The notes under the pieces were generated by a model. That model was not told the origin of the DNA. It ran no database searches and was given only the letters and a program-made list of their open reading frames with translations. The position numbers were made by a program, and so were the translations under genes. From NCBI GenBank assembly GCA_020073525.1, contig JAIQFA010000007.1, positions 1-64,000 of the forward strand: a stretch of 64,000 nt of DNA, read 5' to 3'. Every line of letters begins with the position of its first letter. Positions within the stretch are counted from its first letter, which is position 1. This stretch comes from Terriglobia bacterium. GTDB taxonomy: Bacteria; Acidobacteriota; Terriglobia; Terriglobales; Acidobacteriaceae. This document shows positions 9,385 through 17,710 of this stretch, piece after piece.

Positions 9385-10158
9385 TTATTCGATCGCTTTC
9401 GGGTTAGGAAGGCGGACCGAGCCTGCGTGGGGCAACGGCTTGTCTTTCGCACCCTTGGCCACCGGCGAATTCGTGGAATAGGCGCAAAGGGCGCCGTAGG
9501 CAACATCGTGAGAGCTGAAAGGATCGGTGTTCAGCACTTTGCAGACCCAGCTATCTCCGTAGCCGCTCAACCCAGACCCGTCCACGATGACCGCTGAGGC
9601 GGAAGGATAATACTCCGCGCTGCCGCAGGAGCCCCCAATCGGAACGCCGTTAGGATAAGCAAAACAGGTGGAGTACAGAATTTGCTGCTGTAACGGAGCT
9701 AGCGTATAGATTTGCAGAGGAGTATTGACAACGCCCATGCCGGGCGCGCCTTGTGGCCCCTGCGGACCTTGCGGTCCCGTTGCTCCCGTGGCCCCCTGCG
9801 GTCCGGGTTGCCCTTGAGGTCCCTGAGGCCCGGTCGTTCCCAGCGTGACATCAAACGTAGCCACAAGGTTGTTTACCTTATTGGTCAGGCTCAACAAGTA
9901 AGCGCCCGGTGCGATGCCGTTGGGAAGGTCAGCAACGACTGTCGTTGGTGTGTAGGTCACGACGGTAGCCGCCAGTTTGTCTATGGTGACATAGGGCGGA
10001 GCAGTTCCAAAATTCGCGCCGGTGATCGTGATCTGGTTGGTCTGGAAGTCAGCAACCGCGCTGGTAATGGATGGTTTTGACGCTGCCCAAACAACCGAGG
10101 AAGCGAGCACGGTGAAGCATACCAGTGTGAGCAAGAGAGAAAGACCAGTCTTTTTCAC
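9385..10158 (-). CDS. Exported IPT/TIG domain protein with collagen-like repeat
   Basis: 257 residues: a signal peptide (VKKTGLSLLLTLVCFTVLAS, cleavage near VWAA-SK), an IPT/TIG-like immunoglobulin fold (about 29-105; ITITGANFG is typical), about 12 uninterrupted Gly-X-Y triplets (about 107-142, mostly GPQ and GAT), then a Cys-containing C-terminal domain of about 115 residues. I set the start at the GTG near 10158, preceded by AAGGAGA; an upstream GTG at 10224 would add a non-signal-like leader. Collagen-like triplets form trimeric stalks in bacterial surface proteins, so a surface fibre or adhesin with a C-terminal head is plausible. Function is inference only. Confidence 0.78.
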   Translation of the reverse strand: MKKTGLSLLLTLVCFTVLASSVVWAASKPSITSAVADFQTNQITITGANFGTAPPYVTIDKLAATVVTYTPTTVVADLPNGIAPGAYLLSLTNKVNNLVATFDVTLGTTGPQGPQGQPGPQGATGATGPQGPQGPQGAPGMGVVNTPLQIYTLAPLQQQILYSTCFAYPNGVPIGGSCGSAEYYPSASAVIVDGSGLSGYGDSWVCKVLNTDPFSSHDVAYGALCAYSTNSPVAKGAKDKPLPHAGSVRLPNPKAIE

Positions 10159-10377
10159 AGAAGTCTCCTTATTGTTGAATCTGCTGGCTGCGGCCAGAAC
10201 GGGATGTCTACCTGGGTGGCGCACTGTGCGCTGACGCGTTTCACAGCCGTTCCCACTTCTAAGAGCGACGTTGCTCGGGCAATTCCCTCACGAGTTGTGC
10301 TTTTTCCTGGCGTGGGGCTGAGCGAGCGTCGAGGGTGTCGTGAGAATGCCTTGCGGCGGAAGAGATGATTGGGGTGC
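10159..10377. promoter_or_regulatory. Upstream region of the collagen-like gene
   Basis: This is the only place for that gene's promoter. I see no confident -35/-10 pair. The adjacent 10378-10443 is a dispersed repeat, after which the Uup gene ends at 10467. Confidence 0.35.
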
Positions 10378-10443
10378 AGAGGCCCTTCGACTCCGCAGTT
10401 CATCTCGCTTCGCGAGGCGGGCTGCTCCGCTCAGGGTGACAAA
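10378..10443. repeat. CTGAGCG-type dispersed repeat
   Basis: On the minus strand the element runs TTGTCACCCTGAGCGGAGCA, then a small CTCGC-TTC-GCGAG hairpin, then GGAGTCGAAGGGCC. This matches the general form of an abundant intergenic repeat (TGTCA-CCTGAGCG-...-GAAGG) seen in many environmental bacterial genomes. It sits between the Uup stop and the collagen-like gene. Confidence 0.6.
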
Positions 10444-10466
10444 CACTAAGGAGTGGCTGGATGCGC

Positions 10467-12275
10467 TTAGCCGTTCTTTTTTTCCAGTTCAGCCCAGCGA
10501 GTGTAGAGGCCGTCTAGGGCTTGCTGGGCCGCATCTAGCGCGGCTTGCGCCGAGACAAGACGGGGAGCATCCGTGGCGTTGGCTGGGTCTTCGAGCTCCG
10601 CACGTTTGGAGTGCACTAACTGCTCAGCTTCTTCGACTCTCTGTTCGATGGTGGCGTATTCCCGCGCTTCCAGATAGGAAAGCTTCTTTTTCGTTGGCGT
10701 TGCCTGGGAAGAGCTAGCCGACATCTGCGAATTCGCCACCGTTGCTGTCGCGTCTGACTTTGAGCGCTGCGCTTGCCATTGCTCCCACTGGCCGTAGTCG
10801 GCGAAGGTGTCGGCGCCGCCTTTTCCGTTCAATCCCAGGACGATGGTGGAGACGCGGTCAAGCATATAGCGGTCATGCGTCACCAGCACGAGCGAGCCGG
10901 GGAAATCGATCAGGCTTTCTTCCAGAATTTCCAGGGTTGGGATGTCGAGATCGTTGGTGGGCTCGTCGAGCAGAAGAATGTCGGCGGGCTGGAGCATGAG
11001 CTGCGCGATCAGGACGCGGGCACGTTCGCCTCCGGAAAGGCGGCCAACGGGCTGGCTGAGTTGCTCGCCGGTAAACAGGAATCTTGCCGCCCATCCGGCG
11101 ACGTGAATTACTCGATCGCGATAGACGACGGAATCGCCGTCAGGGGCGAGCGCGCGGCGCAGAGTTACGTCGGGATTGAGAGTGCGGGTCTGATCGAAGT
11201 ACACGATACGCAACCAATCGGCGCGGCGAATCTCGCCACCGGTCGGAGCGAGATCTCCCTGCAACAAGCGGAGCAGGGTCGTCTTGCCGCTGCCATTCGG
11301 GCCCACCAGGCCCACGCGCATTCCGGCCGTCAGAATGAAGTTGAGGCCTTCAAATAGCGCGCGTGACCCCATAGTGCAGGTGACGTCCTGCAGTTCGATC
11401 AGCCGCTTGGTTTTGCGGTCGGTGGCCGAAAAATCGATCTGCGCGGTCGTGCTTCGAGTTCTTTGATTCAAGTCGGCGAGCTCTCCCATGAGCTCGCCCG
11501 CCTTGCTGATGCGCGCTTTCGATTTACGGGTGCGGGCTTTCGCTCCGCGGCGGAGCCACTCGATTTCTCCGTGGACCAGATTTTCGAGCGCTTCCTGACG
11601 CTTGGACTGCGCGTGCAGAAACTCTTCTTTCTTCTCCAGAAAGGTGCTGTAGTTGCCGTGGACGCGGAGCGAACCGTCGGGATAAATGCGATTCAGCTCG
11701 ACCATGTCGGTGGTGATGTTTTCCAGAAAGTAGCGATCATGGCTCACGATGACGCTGGCGAAGGCCGCTCCCTCAAGCAGGTCTTCGAGCCACGTGATTC
11801 CCGGGAGATCGAGATGGTTGGTGGGCTCGTCAAGCAGGAGAATGTCGGGATGCTGCACCAGGGCTTCAACGATTGCCAAGCGCTTCTGCCAGCCGCCGGA
11901 CAACTCTGTCGCTGGCGCATCAAGGTCTTCAAAGCCGGCACGGCCGAGGGTCTCGGCAAAACGGGCGCCGCGCTCGGAGCCAGAGACGCCGGAGCGATCG
12001 AGCGCGCCTTCGATCACGGAACGCACCGTGCTTCCTGGATCGAATCGCGAGTCCTGCTCGATACAGGCGAGGCGGGTGCGTTTGCGGAACGAGACTTCCC
12101 CGCCATCGGTGTCAACCTGGCCCGCCAGAATTCGTAGCAGCGTCGATTTGCCGGAGCCGTTCGGGCCAATCAGGCCGATGCGGTCTCCTACAGAAATGGT
12201 GAAGGAAACGTTCTGGAAGAGCGGGTTGGCGCCAAATGATTTGGTGATTTCTTTCGCGTTTACGATGGGCGGCAA
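10467..12275 (-). CDS. uup: ABC-F family ATPase, Uup type
   Basis: 602 residues with two ATPase domains: Walker A GPNGSGKST near residue 35, signature LSGGWQKR, LLLDEPTNHLDL; second Walker A GPNGSGKTT, LSGGERAR, LLLDEPTNDLDI. Unlike the YbiT-type protein at 633-2261, it has a charged coiled-coil C-terminal domain (about 530-602, LSYLEAREYATIEQRVEEAE onward), which in Uup binds nucleic acid. Uup is linked to ribosome function and to precise excision of transposons. I favour the TTG at 12275 (LPPIVNAKEITKSFG, with GGAG 10 nt upstream); an ATG at 12335 is in frame but adds 20 residues foreign to the family. Confidence 0.88.
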   Translation of the reverse strand: MPPIVNAKEITKSFGANPLFQNVSFTISVGDRIGLIGPNGSGKSTLLRILAGQVDTDGGEVSFRKRTRLACIEQDSRFDPGSTVRSVIEGALDRSGVSGSERGARFAETLGRAGFEDLDAPATELSGGWQKRLAIVEALVQHPDILLLDEPTNHLDLPGITWLEDLLEGAAFASVIVSHDRYFLENITTDMVELNRIYPDGSLRVHGNYSTFLEKKEEFLHAQSKRQEALENLVHGEIEWLRRGAKARTRKSKARISKAGELMGELADLNQRTRSTTAQIDFSATDRKTKRLIELQDVTCTMGSRALFEGLNFILTAGMRVGLVGPNGSGKTTLLRLLQGDLAPTGGEIRRADWLRIVYFDQTRTLNPDVTLRRALAPDGDSVVYRDRVIHVAGWAARFLFTGEQLSQPVGRLSGGERARVLIAQLMLQPADILLLDEPTNDLDIPTLEILEESLIDFPGSLVLVTHDRYMLDRVSTIVLGLNGKGGADTFADYGQWEQWQAQRSKSDATATVANSQMSASSSQATPTKKKLSYLEAREYATIEQRVEEAEQLVHSKRAELEDPANATDAPRLVSAQAALDAAQQALDGLYTRWAELEKKNG

Positions 12276-12358
12276 TGATTGCGGTCTCCGGAAATGTGGA
12301 TGTCTCCAGAGTATCAGGTGGTAGCGTACAGCCATGACTCGGCGTCCGTCGAAGCGTT

Positions 12359-12430
12359 ACCTCAGCGGCTGAAGCCGCCTCCGAAAAGAAGGGAGTTATC
12401 GCAGCGGTGAACCGCTGCGCCACCCAAAAT
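12359..12430. repeat. Paired-hairpin intergenic repeat, copy 2
   Basis: Left hairpin at 12365-12378 (GCGGC stem, TGAA loop); right hairpin at 12400-12419 (CGCAGCGG stem, TGAA loop) followed by CCACCCAAAATCA. It lies between the MurU-like gene (stop 12449) and the start of uup. Both arms of the right stem differ from copy 1 and remain complementary. Confidence 0.8.
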
Positions 12431-12448
12431 CAGTTGCAACACCTTGAT

Positions 12449-13195
12449 CTACTGCTCGATACCTTTTTGCTTCAGGTCCTGAGCGGCTTGGGCGATGTTC
12501 TCTGGCTTGCCTAGATCGCGCCAGTAGTATTCATCGGCGCGGAAGGCGAGGATTTTCTCTCCTTGGGCGGCCAGACGCAAATAGGAGGTGATGATGGAGA
12601 ACGCGCCGCCTTCACTCATCATCCCAAGAAGACGGGGCGAGATCACGTGGATGCCGGAAAAGGCCAGCGGTTGTAGTTGCTGGGCAGGTCGAACGAGTTC
12701 CGGCTCGTGATCGTTCCCGGCGCGACGTCCGCAAAGCTGGAGCTGGTCGTCGAACAACAGGTAGCGGGAGGTCTTTCGGTCCTGCACCGCCAACGTAGCA
12801 AGAGCGTGATTTTCGGCGTGAAATTGCATCATGCGCCGCAGGTCGATCGTGCTGAGGACATCGACGTTGTGCACAATGAAGGGCTCTTCTGCGCAGTCGG
12901 AATTCTCGAAAAAGTAAGCTGCCTTTTTCAGGCCGCCGCCGGTGTCGAGCAAAACTTCCTCGCGCGAAATTTCAATGCGCATGCCAAAATTGTCGTTCGC
13001 TTTCAAGTACTCCTGAATCATGTCCGCGAAGTGAAAAACGTTGATGACCACCTCGCGAACTCCGAAGCTGCGCAGGCGGGACAGCGTGATTTCCAACAGT
13101 GTGCGGCCGTTGATTTCGACCAGCGCTTTGGGACGATCGTCGGTGAGTGGACGCAGGCGCGTACCCAGGCCGGCGGCCAGGACCATCGCTTTCAT
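12449..13195 (-). CDS. murU: Sugar-1-phosphate nucleotidyltransferase, MurU-like
   Basis: 248-residue nucleotidyltransferase of the NTP_transferase (RmlA/GlmU-like) fold. The N-terminus carries the nucleotide-binding signature AAGLGTRLRPLTDDRPKAL (about residues 6-24); the metal-binding aspartate is in VHNVDVLS and the C-terminal active-site part includes YYWRDLGKPENI. MurU makes UDP-MurNAc from MurNAc-1-phosphate in peptidoglycan recycling. The start ATG at 13195 overlaps the stop of the upstream kinase as ATGA, implying translational coupling. That partner is AmgK-like, the usual companion of MurU, which is the main reason for this name over mannose-1-phosphate guanylyltransferase. Substrate is inferred from context. 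Confidence 0.75.
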   Translation of the reverse strand: MKAMVLAAGLGTRLRPLTDDRPKALVEINGRTLLEITLSRLRSFGVREVVINVFHFADMIQEYLKANDNFGMRIEISREEVLLDTGGGLKKAAYFFENSDCAEEPFIVHNVDVLSTIDLRRMMQFHAENHALATLAVQDRKTSRYLLFDDQLQLCGRRAGNDHEPELVRPAQQLQPLAFSGIHVISPRLLGMMSEGGAFSIITSYLRLAAQGEKILAFRADEYYWRDLGKPENIAQAAQDLKQKGIEQ

Positions 13196-14628
13196 GGATT
13201 CAGTTGCTCCTGCTCGCGATGATGTACCACTACTTCCACTCCATCCTTGGCACGCAGGTGTTTTGCCAACTGCTCTGCCAGGTACACCGAGCGATGCTGG
13301 CCGCCGGTGCAACCAAATGACACCATCAAGTGCCGGAAGCCGCGGCGCTGATAGGTGCTTACGCTGGCGTCCACCAGAGACGTGGCGCTGGCGAGAAACT
13401 GGTGCACGCTTTCCTGCTGATCGAGGTACTCGGCAACCGGGGCGTCATTGCCGGTGAGGGTCTTGAAGCGCTCTTCGCGACCGGGGTTCGGGAGGCTCCG
13501 GCCATCGAAAACGAATCCGCCGCCATTGCCCGTATCGTCTTGCGGCAGACCGCGGTGAAAAGAAAAACTGAAAATCCGCACTCTCAACTTTTCCGCTTTT
13601 CCCGCTTCCATCGTCAGGCCCTGCAACTTATCCGAGGCCACCATGCTTTTGAAGGCCTCCATCAGTGTGGGGAGTGCGATGGGCAACTCCACGTTGTGCA
13701 GCAGCCAACGGATGTTTTTCAGCGCGTAGGGCACGCTTTGCAGGAAATGCTCTTTGCGTTCGTAAAAGCCGCGAAAGCCATACGCTCCGAGCGCCTGCAT
13801 GATGCGGACATAAACATAGGCGTAGTAATACTGCATGAATGCGGGGCGATCGGGATCAAGGAAACCGGCGAGGCTGTCGAGATAATGATCGAGCAGTTGC
13901 TGGCGCAGATCCGGCGGCAGGTCGGCCTTGGCGTCATACAGAAGCGAGGCGATATCGTATTGCAGCGCGCCTTTGCGTCCGCCCTGGTAGTCGAGGAAAA
14001 ACGGACGGCCATCGCGCAACATGATGTTACGAGACTGGAAATCGCGATAGAGAAAATAGTCGCGGCTGGCGCTTAGGAGGAATTTTGTCAGGCGGCTGAA
14101 ATCCGTTTCCAGCGCCTGCTCGTTGAAGGGAATTCCTGCCAGCCGGAGAAAGTAGTATTTGAAATAATTCAGATCCCACGCGATGGACTGGCGATCGAAG
14201 CTGCTTCGTGGATAGCACACCTTGTAGTTCAGGTCGCGGCCCGCTTCGACCTGAAAGCGTGGCAGGACCGCGACAACGTCGCGATACGCCGCGACGGCCT
14301 CGGGAGCGATGGTTGCGCCGTTGCGATGGTCGGAAAGAAACTCAAAGAGCGTGGTGTTGCCAAAGTCCTGTTCCAGATACGCGCCTTGGTTCAAGTCTTC
14401 GGCATAGATTTCGGGCACGGGCAGACCGTGGCGGCGAAAGTGACGTGAAAATTCGAGGAAGGCGACATTCTCCTCGCGCACGTTGTACAGGATGCCAATC
14501 GCGCTGAGTCTTTCGCTGGAAAGGCGGATGATTTTGCGGCCCGACCCGCCTAGCTGGCCCTGCAGCGGCTCCACGCGCTCGACCGGCGCGTGGAAATGCT
14601 GCTCAAAAAGTCTCTTGAGAACTTCCAT
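13192..14628 (-). CDS. amgK: AmgK-like amino-sugar kinase fused to a RapZ C-terminal domain
   Basis: 478 residues. Residues about 1-340 are an aminoglycoside-phosphotransferase-type kinase: catalytic loop YRDFQSRN (194-201, Asp196) and the metal-binding FLDYQGG (Asp213). AmgK phosphorylates MurNAc/GlcNAc at the anomeric position. Residues about 348-478 are a RapZ C-terminal domain: IFSFSFHRGLP, SLPNPG, TLTGNDAPV and FGCTGGQHRSVYLAEQLA (438-455). RapZ uses that domain to sense glucosamine-6-phosphate; its N-terminal P-loop domain is missing here. ATG at 14628 gives the family-like N-terminus (MEVLKRLFEQ). It is coupled by an ATGA overlap to the MurU-like gene. Probably cytosolic cell-wall recycling with a built-in metabolite sensor; the sensing role is inference. 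Confidence 0.8.
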   Translation of the reverse strand: MEVLKRLFEQHFHAPVERVEPLQGQLGGSGRKIIRLSSERLSAIGILYNVREENVAFLEFSRHFRRHGLPVPEIYAEDLNQGAYLEQDFGNTTLFEFLSDHRNGATIAPEAVAAYRDVVAVLPRFQVEAGRDLNYKVCYPRSSFDRQSIAWDLNYFKYYFLRLAGIPFNEQALETDFSRLTKFLLSASRDYFLYRDFQSRNIMLRDGRPFFLDYQGGRKGALQYDIASLLYDAKADLPPDLRQQLLDHYLDSLAGFLDPDRPAFMQYYYAYVYVRIMQALGAYGFRGFYERKEHFLQSVPYALKNIRWLLHNVELPIALPTLMEAFKSMVASDKLQGLTMEAGKAEKLRVRIFSFSFHRGLPQDDTGNGGGFVFDGRSLPNPGREERFKTLTGNDAPVAEYLDQQESVHQFLASATSLVDASVSTYQRRGFRHLMVSFGCTGGQHRSVYLAEQLAKHLRAKDGVEVVVHHREQEQLNP

Positions 14629-14731
14629 GAAGGTGGTTTTGGGCGATTCGGTACCTTGATAAAGATAACATCGGAAGCGAGCGCACAAGAACCGCGATTC
14701 CTGCGAATAGGGTGTATCCCCAAAGTCGTCT

Positions 14732-15748
14732 TCACGCTACCGAATTGCTGAGGGCAACGATGATCACTGCGGCGATCAGCACCAGCAATCCAAAATTGAG
14801 CAGGCGACGGGCTGAGACGGCGGCTCCCTGCCACTCGCCTCTCCATAATCCCCAAAGATTTCCGGTGACGATGGAAAGTGAAATGAACAGCGGCCAGCCA
14901 GCGACCACTCCCCAGTGGCCAAGCCTGGCAGCGCCGGCGCCGTAGAGATAGAAGCTTCCAATCCACATTAGAGCCATGACTGCGCTCAGGCCTAGATTGC
15001 GCGGAGTCTCCTGACCCCAGTACTGGCTCAGCGTTTTCTTGTTGATCATCAGGTAAAGGCAATATGCGAGATTAGCAATACAGCCCATCGTGAACAGAAG
15101 TGCCCACACGGTATTGCCGGAAGAGGACTGCGAGACCCCTAGCGCCTCGGCAGCTTGGGTCAAGTTTTTGCCGAAAGCCATCCCGACGTTTGGCAGGCAG
15201 GAGAGTATTCCGGCCAGCACGGCAATGATGAGCCCGGTGCTGAAAACATTCGACCGGCCTGACTGGGATTTGTTCTCTGACGGGTCTCGGCGGGCACCGG
15301 CCATTGAGCACAACACAATGCCGACAATCACCACGGCCGTGCCCGCGAGAAGCACCAGCCCTTTCGAGGTGAGAATTGCCTCCGGGAAGAAGATGAGGAG
15401 CGGGATCAAAGCGCCGAGGCTCGCGATCAGGCCCATGATGATCGGATAGCCGAGAGCCATGCCTAGTTTGTCCATTCCCAGTCCAAAGAGCACGGCGCCG
15501 ATTCCCCAGCCCACGCCAAAGAGGGCGAGGATGAACAAGTCTCGCGAGGACGACGCCGCATAGACTTTGAATATCTGCGGCACCAACAGGAGGGTGATGA
15601 TCCAGTTGAAGACGAACATGCCGAGCAGCGAAAACGTTGCCCAAGTGTGCTCCCACGACCATTTCCTGACCAGCGTCATGGGAAGCACGAAGGTTCCCTG
15701 GAGCAAACCCGCCAGCAGCACGAGCAGAAAGCCTGCGACCAAAGTCAT
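14732..15748 (-). CDS. RhaT-family sugar permease
   Basis: 338-residue integral membrane protein with about ten hydrophobic helices, resembling the L-rhamnose-proton symporter RhaT (drug/metabolite transporter superfamily): N-terminal AGLLQGTFVLPMTLVRKWSWEH, WNWI-type helix FNWIITLLLVPQI, glycine-rich GWGIGAVLFGLGMDKLGMALG, and C-terminal RRLLNFGLLVLIAAVIIVAL. It follows ribokinase and deoC on the same strand (62 bp after the deoC stop), so it may import the pentose or methylpentose those enzymes use rather than rhamnose itself; no rhamnose genes are nearby. The start ATG at 15748 has only a weak ribosome binding site. Confidence 0.82.
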   Translation of the reverse strand: MTLVAGFLLVLLAGLLQGTFVLPMTLVRKWSWEHTWATFSLLGMFVFNWIITLLLVPQIFKVYAASSSRDLFILALFGVGWGIGAVLFGLGMDKLGMALGYPIIMGLIASLGALIPLLIFFPEAILTSKGLVLLAGTAVVIVGIVLCSMAGARRDPSENKSQSGRSNVFSTGLIIAVLAGILSCLPNVGMAFGKNLTQAAEALGVSQSSSGNTVWALLFTMGCIANLAYCLYLMINKKTLSQYWGQETPRNLGLSAVMALMWIGSFYLYGAGAARLGHWGVVAGWPLFISLSIVTGNLWGLWRGEWQGAAVSARRLLNFGLLVLIAAVIIVALSNSVA

Positions 15749-15810
15749 AGGTGTCTCTTACGTTCAAGATCGCGCCGGGAAGCAACGCCAGCCGCGCACT
15801 TCAGAGATCA

Positions 15811-16545
15811 TTAATATTGCGAAGGATCACGTTTCGTGGCCAACGATCCTCCTCCCAGCAGTTCCGCCATGATTTGAGCGCCGGAACTGGTTCCCACCAC
15901 ATCCGCGCCGGCCTGCACGAGGTCGCGCACCTGCTGTGCCGTCTTGATTCCACCAGAAGCTTTGACGTGAACGTGGGGCGGGGCAAGACGGCGAAGAAAA
16001 GCAATCTGCTCGGGCGTCGCGATTCCGACCGCGCCACCACTGGCGTTCTTCAGGTACGACACACCGGCATCGACACTGATTTTTACCGCGCGCTCCTTTT
16101 GTTGCGCATTCAAGAGCGGAAGTTCAAGCATGATTTTTACGGGAACATTGCCGGCGGCTTTCACCACTCCGCGGATATCGTCCGCGTATTCTCGCTCCAT
16201 GCCGGAGAGAAGGAACCCGACATTCGGCATGAGATCCACTTCCTCGGCGCCAGCCTCGACCAGTTGCCCGGTTTCGTAAGCCTTGCCTGCGCTGGTCATC
16301 GTCCCGTAGGGAAAATCGACGAATGATGCCGTTCTGATTCCGGTTCCGCGAAGAGCTTCGGCAGTCTTCTTCACCCAGGCCGGAGGAATCATGGCTGCCT
16401 GGAAATGGTATTTGACGCACTCCGCAACGTGCTCTTCCCAGCGGGCGCGCGTCAGAGTATTTGAAATGATCGTGGATTGAATGCGGCTCGCGAGGCGCAA
16501 CGCCTCGGCCTGCGCGGTGTCAGAAGTGTTCTTGGATTCGCTCAT
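15811..16545 (-). CDS. deoC: Deoxyribose-phosphate aldolase
   Basis: 244-residue class I aldolase that splits 2-deoxyribose-5-phosphate to glyceraldehyde-3-phosphate and acetaldehyde. The two active-site lysine regions are present: YLKNASGG (Schiff-base Lys) and HVKASGGIKT. The barrel strands SFVDFPYGT and EEVDLMPNVG also match DeoC. I place the start at the ATG at 16545 (MSESKNTSD); an in-frame ATG 15 codons earlier would overlap the ribokinase end by 17 nt. It lies directly after the ribokinase, as in nucleoside or deoxyribose catabolism operons. Cytosolic. Confidence 0.92.
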   Translation of the reverse strand: MSESKNTSDTAQAEALRLASRIQSTIISNTLTRARWEEHVAECVKYHFQAAMIPPAWVKKTAEALRGTGIRTASFVDFPYGTMTSAGKAYETGQLVEAGAEEVDLMPNVGFLLSGMEREYADDIRGVVKAAGNVPVKIMLELPLLNAQQKERAVKISVDAGVSYLKNASGGAVGIATPEQIAFLRRLAPPHVHVKASGGIKTAQQVRDLVQAGADVVGTSSGAQIMAELLGGGSLATKRDPSQY

Positions 16546-16573
16546 GATGATCGCTTCTGTCCCCTTCGTGCGG

Positions 16574-17545
16574 TCACTGGGCGCCGCCACTGGCGAGCAG
16601 CCAATCCGGAGGCTTCAGGCTGCACTGCCGGTAGAACTGCGCCACATCTTCGCGCTTCGGCAGGGAGGGAATGACTCCTTCTTTCGTAACTGCCAAACCC
16701 CCAATGACCACGGCAAACTCGACCGCCGAGTCGAGGCTTTCACCGGAGGCAAGGGCCGTTGCCAGACCGGCGTTGAAGGCGTCGCCCGCGCCCGTGGTAT
16801 CGACTGCGGACATTTTCATCGCGGGGACGTAACGGGAGGACGATGCCGTCACAATGAGCGCGCCCTCCTCACCCAGTGTCATGACGACCTGCTTGACGCC
16901 CGCAAGAATCAGGTCACGCGCTACTTTTTCTGGATCCACGACCGCATCGGGACTGCGTCCGGTGAGCACCTTGGCTTCGGTTTGGTTCGGAGTGAGCACG
17001 TCCACCAACTGCAACACGGAAGCAGGGAGTGGCCGGACCGGCGCAGGATTCAGAATCGTGGTTGCACCCTGTGCTCGTCCGCGGGAAAGAGCCGCCTCGG
17101 CAGCCGCCACGGGAATTTCCAGCTGCGTCAGCACCACTGCCGCTGTTTTCAATGCGGGGTCGCATTGAGCAATGTCGGCAGCCGACAGAAGCTCGTTCGC
17201 TCCGGGATCCAACGCGATGCAATTGTTTCCCGTATCGGCCTCCACCAGGATAAAACCTACTCCGGTGGGATGCTCAGCGGTCTGTTGTACGAAGGCGATG
17301 TCAATTCCCTCTTCGCGATAAAGGCGGAGCGCCATTTCGCCGAATGCGTCCTTCCCGATTCGAGCGACGAAGGCGACTTCCGCGCCCAGCCTCGCACAAC
17401 CCACCGCCTGATTGGAGCCCTTGCCGCCGTAGTCCACGCGGTAACCCGACGCCAAAACGGTCTCGCCCGTGCTGGGCAGACGCTTCACTTTCATGGTCAG
17501 GCCGGTCGCATAACTTCCGACAACCGTGATGCGCGGGATGCTCAA
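16574..17545 (-). CDS. rbsK: Ribokinase-like PfkB-family sugar kinase
   Basis: 323 residues of the PfkB carbohydrate kinase family. It has the N-terminal substrate-binding DYGGKGSNQAVGCARLG, the NPAPVRPLP segment typical of ribokinase, TPNQTEAKVLTG, and the C-terminal signature DTTGAGDAFNAGLA containing the catalytic Asp and the anion hole. Ribokinase makes ribose-5-phosphate; with deoC immediately downstream, a 2-deoxyribose kinase (DeoK-like) role is equally possible. The start is a TTG at 17545 with GGAGA upstream. Probable operon rbsK-deoC-permease. Confidence 0.88.
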   Translation of the reverse strand: MSIPRITVVGSYATGLTMKVKRLPSTGETVLASGYRVDYGGKGSNQAVGCARLGAEVAFVARIGKDAFGEMALRLYREEGIDIAFVQQTAEHPTGVGFILVEADTGNNCIALDPGANELLSAADIAQCDPALKTAAVVLTQLEIPVAAAEAALSRGRAQGATTILNPAPVRPLPASVLQLVDVLTPNQTEAKVLTGRSPDAVVDPEKVARDLILAGVKQVVMTLGEEGALIVTASSSRYVPAMKMSAVDTTGAGDAFNAGLATALASGESLDSAVEFAVVIGGLAVTKEGVIPSLPKREDVAQFYRQCSLKPPDWLLASGGAQ

Positions 17546-17710
17546 CGGGAATCTCCGGTTCTCAAATTGGACGCCTGCGACCCTTAACCTACCACAGGAA
17601 ACAATTTTTGCCTGTTGCGAAGCAAAAGATTAGCCGTAGAATTTTTGACCTTGGTAAGTTCTAGTCGAAGAGCAAGGTTATCTCCCCGCAAGGGTCTGCA
17701 ACCGCCCGTG

